In this document: one piece after another, positions 57,803 through 64,000 of the stretch
Numbering within the stretch: position 1 is the stretch's first letter
How the letters are laid out: the number at the start of each line of letters is the position of its first letter
Assembly: GCF_026805325.1 (NCBI RefSeq)
Contig: NZ_JAPRAT010000006.1
Span: 62,001-126,000 of the forward strand
DNA: 64,000 bases
Reading direction: 5' to 3'
Source of the DNA: Natronobacillus azotifigens
GTDB taxonomy: Bacteria; Bacillota; Bacilli; Bacillales; Amphibacillaceae
Notes under the pieces: model-generated
Seen by the model: the letters and a program-made list of their open reading frames with translations, nothing else
Databases searched by the model: none
What the model was told of the DNA's origin: nothing
Made by a program: the position numbers and the translations under genes

Positions 57803-58774
57803 ATGAGCAACTTATTTGATACATTAAAAAGTAGATTAACAGGAAATGCTAGGAAGATTGTATTCCCAGAGGGTGCAGATGAGCGAATTTTAGAAGCTGC
57901 AAGCAAGCTTGGAAAAGAAGGTTTGGTTCAGCCTGTATTAGTCGGCCAACAAAATGAATTAGAACAGAAGGCCGCTGAATTACAAGTTGATTTAACCGAT
58001 GTTACGATTGTTGATCCAAATACTTATGAAGCATTTGATGAAATGGTTGCTGCTTTTGTTGAACGACGAAAAGGAAAAGCAACAGAAGAAGCTGCAAGAA
58101 AAATACTGTTAGACGAAAATTATTTTGGTACGATGCTTGTTTATCTAGGAAAAGCAGACGGGTTAGTTAGTGGTGCGGCACATTCAACTGCGGATACCGT
58201 TCGTCCAGCGCTTCAAATTATTAAAACAAAAGAAGGCATCAAAAAAACTTCTGGTGTGTTTATTATGGTTCGTGAACAAGAGAAGTATGTGTTTGCTGAC
58301 TGTGCAATTAATATTGCTCCAGATAGCCAAGATCTTGCTGAAATTGCGCTTGCTAGTGCAGATACAGCAACATTATTCGATATTGATCCTCGTGTTGCAA
58401 TGCTTAGTTTTTCAACGAAAGGATCGGCAAAGTCAGAAGAGACAGAGAAAGTTGCGAATGCAGTTAAAATTGCGAAAGAAATTCGTCCTGAATTAACATT
58501 AGATGGTGAATTTCAGTTTGATGCTGCTTTTGTTCCAAGTGTTGCTGAGAAAAAGGCACCAGGAGCAGATATTCAAGGAGATGCAAACGTATTTGTTTTT
58601 CCAGGATTAGAAGCGGGTAATATTGGATATAAGATTGCACAGCGGTTAGGAAACTTTGATGCTGTCGGACCGATTTTACAAGGTTTAAATAAACCAGTAA
58701 ACGACCTATCGCGTGGTTGCAATACAGACGATGTATATAAATTAGCCATCATTACAGCGGCACAGTCCCTTTAA
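57803..58774 (+). CDS. pta: Phosphate acetyltransferase
   Basis: Pta interconverts acetyl-CoA and acetyl phosphate, the first step of acetate overflow or ATP-yielding fermentation. The 323-residue protein has IVFPEGADERILEAA at the N-terminus, GLVSGAAHSTADTVRPALQI and FVFPGLEAGNIGYKIAQRLG with PVNDLSRGC at the end, all signature regions. GGAGGGTAAAAG precedes the ATG. A bidirectional terminator follows. Confidence 0.96.
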   Translation: MSNLFDTLKSRLTGNARKIVFPEGADERILEAASKLGKEGLVQPVLVGQQNELEQKAAELQVDLTDVTIVDPNTYEAFDEMVAAFVERRKGKATEEAARKILLDENYFGTMLVYLGKADGLVSGAAHSTADTVRPALQIIKTKEGIKKTSGVFIMVREQEKYVFADCAINIAPDSQDLAEIALASADTATLFDIDPRVAMLSFSTKGSAKSEETEKVANAVKIAKEIRPELTLDGEFQFDAAFVPSVAEKKAPGADIQGDANVFVFPGLEAGNIGYKIAQRLGNFDAVGPILQGLNKPVNDLSRGCNTDDVYKLAIITAAQSL

Positions 58775-58802
58775 TAGATAGAAAACAACATAATGTTCGT
58801 AT

Positions 58803-58852
58803 AAAAAAGCACGGGGGCTTATTCATGGAATAAGTCTCCCAGTGCTTTTTTG
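58803..58852 (+). terminator. Bidirectional terminator between pta and lipL
   Basis: AAAAAAGCAC...CTTATTC pairs with GAATAAG...GTGCTTTTTT as a long interrupted stem. The lipL stop codon lies inside it. Confidence 0.9.
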
Positions 58853-59667
58853 TTTCGTACAATCATTTGTTGCTTTCGTTTTTGATACATTTCTTTTTCT
58901 ATAGCAGTAAGATCGTTCTGTTGAAGCTCTTTCGTTAAGTCGGTTAGCTTCTCTCGAATACGATTTTTTACAAAATCGATTGTCAGTGGCTTGTTTAGTA
59001 ATGTTGCGAGAGCTTCCATCGTGTTAGGTTCTACTGTTGGATAGGCGAACTTACTTTTTTCACCTTGTAAACCAAGCTTGTAAAACGACTCAATCAATTT
59101 CGCGCGTGCTTGATTATCTGCTTCAATGGATAAGTATATTTGAACAGCCACGCCATTTTTTACGCGCCTTTGCGAAATACCGGCAAATTTTTTCCCATCT
59201 ATACTTAAATCATAGTCACCAGGACAATAAGAACCTTTCACTTCAAATGCTTTTATTTGATCCGTATAGTCAGCGAATAGTTCTTGAATAAAACCGACCA
59301 TCATCTGATAACCCTCATGAATCCCAATTTTATTACCATCAGCAAACAATAAGGTTATATTCATCACGCCCTTATCCAGGACGACTGCTAAACCTCCAGA
59401 GTTTCGAACAACGGCTTGGTATCCTTGTTGGTTTAACCAAGAAACACCTTCTTTAATAAAAGGCAATCGAGCATCTGGAATGCCGAGAACAACTGTTTGA
59501 TCGTGGGTCCAGATCCGCATCGTTGTTGGGGATGCTCCTTTTTCTACAGATAACGCGAGGGCGTCATCTACGGCAAATGCATCAAGTGCTGTAACCGGTT
59601 CTATTGAATTCGTGTGATCAATAAAACGAAATTGATCTTTATGAAATAGTGTTTTCCAGTCTGACAT
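58819..59667 (-). CDS. lipL: Octanoyl-[GcvH]:protein N-octanoyltransferase LipL
   Basis: LipL moves the octanoyl group from GcvH to the E2 subunits of 2-oxoacid dehydrogenases during lipoate synthesis. The 282-residue cofactor-transferase domain has VVRNSGGLAVVLDKGVMNIT, the catalytic Cys148 in KGSYCPGDYDLS and GKKFAGISQRR. Length and the position between pta and ywfO match B. subtilis lipL (ywfL). The ribosome site AAAGGAG lies upstream on minus. Confidence 0.92.
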   Translation of the reverse strand: MSDWKTLFHKDQFRFIDHTNSIEPVTALDAFAVDDALALSVEKGASPTTMRIWTHDQTVVLGIPDARLPFIKEGVSWLNQQGYQAVVRNSGGLAVVLDKGVMNITLLFADGNKIGIHEGYQMMVGFIQELFADYTDQIKAFEVKGSYCPGDYDLSIDGKKFAGISQRRVKNGVAVQIYLSIEADNQARAKLIESFYKLGLQGEKSKFAYPTVEPNTMEALATLLNKPLTIDFVKNRIREKLTDLTKELQQNDLTAIEKEMYQKRKQQMIVRNKKALGDLFHE

Positions 59668-59749
59668 TGTTGTATCTCCTTTGGTATTTTTCTTTCAACA
59701 AAAGGGTTGTGTTCCCTTTTAGAGAATATTCGAAAAGTCACCGAATGAT

Positions 59750-59834
59750 AAGCGGCGCATCTCTTTGTTGGCTCGTTCTTCCGGTCCTCATGTAGAGAAA
59801 GCCTATACTCTGGTCCTCAGAAGCTTCGCCGCTT
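59750..59834. repeat. GC-rich segment with inverted ends
   Basis: AAGCGGCG at the left end and CGCCGCTT at the right end are perfect 8-bp arms of an 85-bp block that is more GC-rich than its surroundings. Inside, GGTCCTCA occurs twice (59783 and 59813). It sits in the divergent gap between lipL and ywfO. No function is known. Confidence 0.5.
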
Positions 59835-59968
59835 CAACCTGCTTGCTGCTAATTTGCTGGCTTTTTGAACACGCCCTTTTAGATTCACCGAAACTATTAT
59901 ATAATGAAAAGACAATTTATGCAGAAAAAAAGAACTGTACAACAAAAATGGAGAAGGAGGATTTCCAA

Positions 59969-61273
59969 TTGGCCTATAAAGATGAGCAATTAAGAGAAGA
60001 AAAGGTCTTCAAAGATCCGGTCCATCGCTATATCCACGTTAAAGATCGTGTAATTTGGGACTTGATTGGAGCGATGGAATTCCAACGGTTACGTCGAATC
60101 AAACAATTAGGAACATCTTTTTTTACTTTTCACGGAGCAGAACATAGCCGGTTTAATCATTCATTAGGCGTATATGAAATTGTCAGACGTATCTTAGCGA
60201 ACTTTGAAGGAAAACCTTATTGGAATCCGAATGAACGGTTATTATGCCTTGCAGCCGCTTTACTCCACGATTTAGGACACGGACCCTTTTCTCACTCGTT
60301 TGAAAAAGTATTTAAGCTCGATCACGAAGACTTTACAAAGAAAATCATTGTTGGTGATACCGAGATTAATCATATCTTGCGACGAGTGGAGCCTGACTTT
60401 CCACAGAAAGTGGCAGAAGTTATCAATAAAACCTATCACGATAAGCTAGTTGTCAGTTTGATTTCGAGTCAAATTGATGCGGATCGAATGGATTATTTAC
60501 AAAGAGACGCCTACTTTACTGGGGTAAGCTATGGTCACTTTGATATGGAACGAATCTTACGCGTCATGCGTCCTGTCGACGATCAAGTCGTGATTAAATC
60601 ATCAGGCATGCATGCGGTAGAAGATTATATTATGAGCAGATATCAGATGTATTGGCAAGTATATTTTCACCCGGTAAGCCGAAGTGCTGAAGTTATTCTG
60701 TCGAAAATCTTACATCGGGTAAAAGATCTCTATTTATCAGGATACACATTTCGCTTCCAACCGATTCATTTCTTATCTTTTTTTGAAGGCGAAGTTTCCT
60801 TACAAGATTACATTCGTTTAGATGAACCGATTGTTTCGTATTATTTCCAAGCATGGACAGACGAATCGGATGAGATATTGAGCGATTTGTGCGTGCGATT
60901 TACGAACCGGAAGTTATTTAAATATGTTGAATTCAATCCAAATGCACAAATGGAAGAATGGATGGTTTTGCATCGGTTATTTGAACAAGTCGGTATGGAT
61001 CCGAAATATTATTTAGTCGTTGATTCCTCTTCTGATTTACCATATGACTTTTATCGACCTGGGGAAGAGGGCGAACGGTTGCCAATCTATTTACAAAAAC
61101 CAAACAATGAATTGGAAGAATTATCGAGAACGTCAGATATTGTCGAGTCTATCTCTGGGAAAAAACGTACCGATCATAAACTATATTTCCCGTCAGACTT
61201 TATTGAAGCATTATCAGATGACCAACCAGAGAAAAAACAGATAATGGATCTATTAGGGATAGCTCGTAATTAG
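59969..61273 (+). CDS. ywfO: HD-domain phosphohydrolase, YwfO type
   Basis: The 434-residue protein has the HD domain with HSRFNHSLGVYEIV, LLHDLGHGPFSHSFEK and the later SQIDADRMDYLQRDAYFTG, as in dNTPase/SAMHD1-like proteins; deoxynucleotide hydrolysis is a possible activity. The start is TTG 59969, eight bases after AAGGAGG, which gives nearly the same length as B. subtilis YwfO (433 as I recall). The frame is open to 59765 but that stretch is not conserved-looking. Confidence 0.9.
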   Translation: MAYKDEQLREEKVFKDPVHRYIHVKDRVIWDLIGAMEFQRLRRIKQLGTSFFTFHGAEHSRFNHSLGVYEIVRRILANFEGKPYWNPNERLLCLAAALLHDLGHGPFSHSFEKVFKLDHEDFTKKIIVGDTEINHILRRVEPDFPQKVAEVINKTYHDKLVVSLISSQIDADRMDYLQRDAYFTGVSYGHFDMERILRVMRPVDDQVVIKSSGMHAVEDYIMSRYQMYWQVYFHPVSRSAEVILSKILHRVKDLYLSGYTFRFQPIHFLSFFEGEVSLQDYIRLDEPIVSYYFQAWTDESDEILSDLCVRFTNRKLFKYVEFNPNAQMEEWMVLHRLFEQVGMDPKYYLVVDSSSDLPYDFYRPGEEGERLPIYLQKPNNELEELSRTSDIVESISGKKRTDHKLYFPSDFIEALSDDQPEKKQIMDLLGIARN

Positions 61274-61303
61274 GAATAAAAGATTGGAATAGGGGATGTT
61301 TGA

Positions 61304-61801
61304 ATGTTAACAAATCATGCGAAATTAATGAATTTTTTTGTAACAGCCAAGGAAGTTGTTGGACGAAAGAAATTACAAAAAATGATTTACATATTACAAA
61401 AATGTGATGTTCCATTTGAGGAGAAATTTACATTTCATTTTTATGGACCATATTCTGAAGAATTAACATTGCGAATTGAAGAAATGTGTAACCTAGGGTT
61501 CATTGAGGAAACAAAAGAAGAAAAAAGTAATTATTATCAATATCAGTACCAAACTACCTCTGCCGGGATCGACTTTCTAGACCATGTAAAAGTAGATTTA
61601 CCACTCTTTTCAAAAAAAGTGGACCTATTAAAAGAGCAAAGTTCTCGGTTTTTAGAGCTGGTTGCAACAATGCTATATTTTGATGAATTACCGAAAGTAG
61701 AAGTAGAAGCAAAAGTACGAGAAGTAAAGGCCAAGGTAAATTATACGGATAAGGATATTGAGGAAGCTTGGGCGTTTATTGCGGAACTAAAGCAAACGTG
61801 A
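61304..61801 (+). CDS. ywgA: YwgA family protein
   Basis: The 165-residue protein begins HAKLMNFFVTAKEVVGRKKLQ and has FTFHFYGPYSEELTLRIEEM, which identify YwgA of Bacillus. The fold resembles the antitoxin-like SocA/Panacea group, but its function is unknown. It follows ywfO by 30 bases, probably in one transcript. A weak hairpin with few T follows. Confidence 0.85.
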   Translation: MLTNHAKLMNFFVTAKEVVGRKKLQKMIYILQKCDVPFEEKFTFHFYGPYSEELTLRIEEMCNLGFIEETKEEKSNYYQYQYQTTSAGIDFLDHVKVDLPLFSKKVDLLKEQSSRFLELVATMLYFDELPKVEVEAKVREVKAKVNYTDKDIEEAWAFIAELKQT

Positions 61802-61816
61802 AAAAAATAAAAAAAG

Positions 61817-61850
61817 AAAAGGGATTCCGAGTAATGGGAGTCCCTTTCCT
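61817..61850 (+). terminator. Weak terminator after ywgA
   Basis: AAAGGGA pairs with TCCCTTT; the T-run is poor (TTCCTT). Confidence 0.4.
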
Positions 61851-62005
61851 TATGAACTTCATTTTTGTAAAGATTAGAGCATTAAAGTCCTGGTCAAATA
61901 TATTAAAACTTAGCGCCCGTTGCCCCAAGGCAAATAGGACAATAGAAATTGCTGAAGTTTCCTTTCCTTCTTCGTGAGGGTGAGTTTTATTCTTCACCTG
62001 TCGAG

Positions 62006-62338
62006 TTAGTCTTCGAGATGTTGTAACGAAAACTCCTCTCTTTCTTCATCGCCAACTGGTAATTGGCGTATCTGATCGGAATTATCTCTATACGTATATA
62101 AATAAGCGAAATCAGGTTCATCGTAAAAGGTAACGGCAACTGCATAAGTTCGATCTTGTTGACCTACATTCACAACGGAAATATCCTCGACATCAGATTC
62201 AATCTGATAACCTCTGCTTTCTAAGTGGGCGATCGTATCCGTTTTTAGTGCTTTTTGTGCTTGGTCAGCTCGAAACCAACTGAGTCCTAAACCAAGTAAT
62301 AAAGCAACGAAAATTGTAACACCTATTAATTTTTTCAA
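62006..62338 (-). CDS. DUF3139-like membrane-anchored protein
   Basis: The 110-residue protein has one N-terminal membrane segment (about 3-20) and an extracellular domain with DTIAHLESRGYQIESDVEDI and YAVAVTFYDEPDFAYLY, the DUF3139 pattern. TTG 62338 follows GGGGGGA on minus. Function is unknown. Confidence 0.65.
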   Translation of the reverse strand: MKKLIGVTIFVALLLGLGLSWFRADQAQKALKTDTIAHLESRGYQIESDVEDISVVNVGQQDRTYAVAVTFYDEPDFAYLYTYRDNSDQIRQLPVGDEEREEFSLQHLED

Positions 62339-62395
62339 TTCAAATTCCCCCCTTTGCTTAGCTAGGAAGTGAACGATGTGAAAAGTTAACTCAAT

Positions 62396-62581
62396 CTACT
62401 GGTCGCTCAATCTTTTTCCACCAACCGCATAATGATTTTTACTCATATCTTCAATGAATACAACTACTTTTTCTTTTGAAGCTCCTGTCGTTTCAACAAC
62501 TGCATCCGTAACCTTCTCGACCAAGTTCTTTTTTTGTTCCTCCGTACGACCTTCTAATAGTTTTACCGTAACATAAGGCAT
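62396..62581 (-). CDS. ywhB: 4-oxalocrotonate tautomerase family protein
   Basis: The 61-residue protein starts MPYVTVKLLEGRTEEQK, with the catalytic Pro2, and continues VEKVTDAVVETTG and VVVFIEDMSKNHYAVGGK. B. subtilis YwhB is of the same size and lies near ywhD. It catalyses keto-enol tautomerisation in vitro; the natural substrate is unknown. GGAGGAG precedes the ATG. Confidence 0.9.
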   Translation of the reverse strand: MPYVTVKLLEGRTEEQKKNLVEKVTDAVVETTGASKEKVVVFIEDMSKNHYAVGGKRLSDQ

Positions 62582-62717
62582 TATTGTCTCCTCCTTTTTT
62601 TATTATTGGTTATTATTCTACAAGTGGAGATTCATTCCTGCAAGTTTTGGCAGATGAAATCGATAGCCCGACTATGCTACAATAACAAAAATGACGTGCG
62701 TAAAGGGGACATAAGTA

Positions 62718-63230
62718 ATGAGTAATCAAGAAAAGAAAAATAATGCTTTTACAATAATGAAAGACGACTCAACAGACGGTCATGGTGGTTACGGAGTTGG
62801 TTCGATCAGCTTGGAAAATATTTCACCGGTCATTGTCGATCCGAATGAGCAGAAAGCATATATTGATATGGGTGCGATGCACGCTCGAAGTGATGTGGAA
62901 CGTCGAGTGAAATTTATTCCGAATAAGGATGAAGTACCAAATGGAAAGCTTTATTGGATTGTCTGGGTAACCGTAGAATCGGGTCAATCTGGACCTTATT
63001 ATCACGGTATCGCAGGTAGTGAAATTCGTGTTGATCGTCCGATTAAACGAGCGTATAAATCGATGCCTGAACACGTAACGCATATGGAAAAGTCGATGAA
63101 AGGTCATGTAATCGTTGAACACATGGATGATTTGTCTCGTCAATTATTAGGAGATTTTCTTCGTGAATTTAATCAAGACATGTGGAAAAACTCATCAGAA
63201 GAAGTAAAAAAAGCATTACCAGAAACGTAA
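62718..63230 (+). CDS. ywhD: YwhD family protein
   Basis: The 170-residue protein contains GYGVGSISLENISPVIVDP, DMGAMHARSDVERRVKF and YYHGIAGSEI, matching YwhD of Bacillus. No membrane segment or known motif is present. AAAGGGGAC precedes the ATG. It is divergent from ywhB and convergent with pbpG. Function is unknown. Confidence 0.88.
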   Translation: MSNQEKKNNAFTIMKDDSTDGHGGYGVGSISLENISPVIVDPNEQKAYIDMGAMHARSDVERRVKFIPNKDEVPNGKLYWIVWVTVESGQSGPYYHGIAGSEIRVDRPIKRAYKSMPEHVTHMEKSMKGHVIVEHMDDLSRQLLGDFLREFNQDMWKNSSEEVKKALPET

Positions 63231-63266
63231 AAAAGAGTTCCAGTTTTGGCTGGGACTCTTTTTTAC
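63230..63266 (+). terminator. Terminator after ywhD
   Basis: AAAAAAGAGTTCCAG pairs with CTGGGACTCTTTTTT (one wobble) around a six-base loop; symmetrical, so it may also serve pbpG. Confidence 0.92.
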
Positions 63267-63351
63267 TTCATAGGTATAGCTGATTCGGACAGAAACGAGC
63301 CATACCAAGGCAAAGCAGTCCGAAAACGAGCGCCCTCCCATTTTAACTCAA

Positions 63352-64000
63352 TTATTCCCCCGGATGATCCTTGCAATATTGCCTCGGCTCTGTTCCTTCG
63401 ACAAAATACATGAGACGGCTAGTTGGACAATACGGTGTACTTAATTTTCCGTTCATAGGATTCACATAGGCTGCTACAATACCAGAAGGTGCTTTAAAGA
63501 CGCCGACTGATCGGCTTTGATGTGCTTTTTCAATAAAATCTGCCCAAATTGCTCTCGAGGCCTGCTTTTCACTAGTTTTTGTTAAGGTTCGATTATCATC
63601 ATATCCAACCCACACTCCCATCACCAATTCAGGACTGTATCCAATCATCCAGTTATCCGATGAAGTTGTCCCAGATTTTCCGGCATAGTGTCCAGACAAT
63701 TGATCAACAATAGGAGCACCTGTTACGGTCATATAACTATTAAGGTTTACATCAAACATACCGGTCATTAGTTGGTTTAGAATAAACGTTTGTTGTGGAT
63801 CAAGCACTTGCTCTGGTTTTTGCTGATCACGCTCATAAATAACATTTCCATCCTTGTCCACAATTGTTTCAATTGCATAAGGTTCCAGTTCTTTTCCACC
63901 ATTCGCAAGCATACCATAGGCGACGACCATTTCTTGTACACTGACAGAAGCAGTTCCTAAAGCGAGCGCTGGAACAGCGTCAAACTCGCCCGTGATACCA
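63352..64000 (-). CDS. pbpG: Class A penicillin-binding protein, C-terminal part (window edge)
   Basis: The minus-strand frame is open to the window end, and the residues before the first internal ATG (GITGEFDAVPALALGTASVSVQ split at the edge) are typical of a transpeptidase domain, so the gene continues beyond 64000. Seen are the KTG-box equivalent GHYAGKSGTTSSDNW and WVGYDDNRTL. In B. subtilis pbpG (ywhE) lies beside ywhD. The visible part is the end of the transpeptidase domain plus a short tail; the glycosyltransferase domain is outside. It builds peptidoglycan, in B. subtilis mainly during sporulation. Confidence 0.9.
   Translation of the reverse strand, partial: GITGEFDAVPALALGTASVSVQEMVVAYGMLANGGKELEPYAIETIVDKDGNVIYERDQQKPEQVLDPQQTFILNQLMTGMFDVNLNSYMTVTGAPIVDQLSGHYAGKSGTTSSDNWMIGYSPELVMGVWVGYDDNRTLTKTSEKQASRAIWADFIEKAHQSRSVGVFKAPSGIVAAYVNPMNGKLSTPYCPTSRLMYFVEGTEPRQYCKDHPGE

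Noticed and set aside
59765..59968. Longer N-terminus for the HD-domain protein
   Set aside because: It crosses the GC-rich inverted-repeat block and lacks a ribosome site; TTG 59969 has AAGGAGG and gives the usual family length.
61768..61997. Overlapping open frames on both strands after ywgA
   Set aside because: Short, no ribosome site, overlapping the ywgA end and a hairpin.

Overview
The window looks like chromosomal DNA of a low-GC, endospore-forming member of the Bacillaceae. Evidence: AT-rich composition, strong AGGAGG-type ribosome binding sites with several GTG/TTG starts, the spore genes gerQ and cwlJ, a LiaRS-type envelope-stress operon, and a gene order at the right end (pta, lipL, ywfO, ywgA, ywhB, ywhD, pbpG) that matches the Bacillus subtilis ywf-ywh region as I remember it. 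The genus cannot be fixed from the sequence alone. No rRNA, tRNA, CRISPR array, prophage or intact transposase gene was seen.

Layout. 1-3.4 kb: end of a trp operon (trpC partial, trpF, trpB, trpA). 3.4-4.2 kb: a dispersed-repeat copy and a 52-bp tandem array. 4.2-7.9 kb: MFS transporter and GH3 beta-glucosidase with a cre-like site. 8.3-11.4 kb (minus strand): NADH oxidase and a YkpA-type ABC-F ATPase. 11.6 kb: a near-perfect Fur box and promoter driving only a 21-codon reading frame. 11.8-13.1 kb: HTH-TPR regulator. 13.3-25.5 kb: a glycan-use island with a divergent AraC-GH39 fusion protein, a two-permease CUT2-type sugar ABC transporter, a NagZ-like GH3 enzyme, an esterase-like hydrolase, beta-phosphoglucomutase and an MFS protein. 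25.7-31.2 kb: nitroreductase, P-loop kinase, D-amino acid aminotransferase, small membrane protein, topB. 31.9-37.8 kb: a papain-like amidase-type protein and the lia operon (liaI-like, liaH, liaF, liaS, liaR, DUF1700, DUF4097). 38-41.7 kb (minus): ypmS, ypmR, and metY fused to a CoA-binding-like domain under a SAM-I riboswitch. 41.9-53.3 kb: hsp20, cls, a 900-bp array of 20-bp repeats, yfmR, two M29 aminopeptidases flanking recQ and an AI-2E permease. 53.6-64 kb: acyltransferase, fructosamine kinase, ywdI, gerQ-cwlJ, pta, lipL, ywfO, ywgA, DUF3139-like gene, tautomerase, ywhD and the end of pbpG.

The most unusual content is non-coding. A family of about 170-183 bp hairpin elements, bounded by TTTAT, occurs as four near-complete copies, one 3' half and two decayed copies. 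All lie in the same orientation whatever the direction of the neighbouring genes. Two copies sit on gene 3' ends and supply new C-terminal residues and the stop codon. One copy carries a compensated base-pair change in its stem. Two unrelated tandem arrays (52-bp and 20-bp units) occupy other intergenic regions. The best candidate for an uncharacterised functional system is the 13.3-25.5 kb island, where a regulator carries its own glycosidase-like domain with both catalytic glutamates retained and faces a transporter and intracellular glycan-processing genes.
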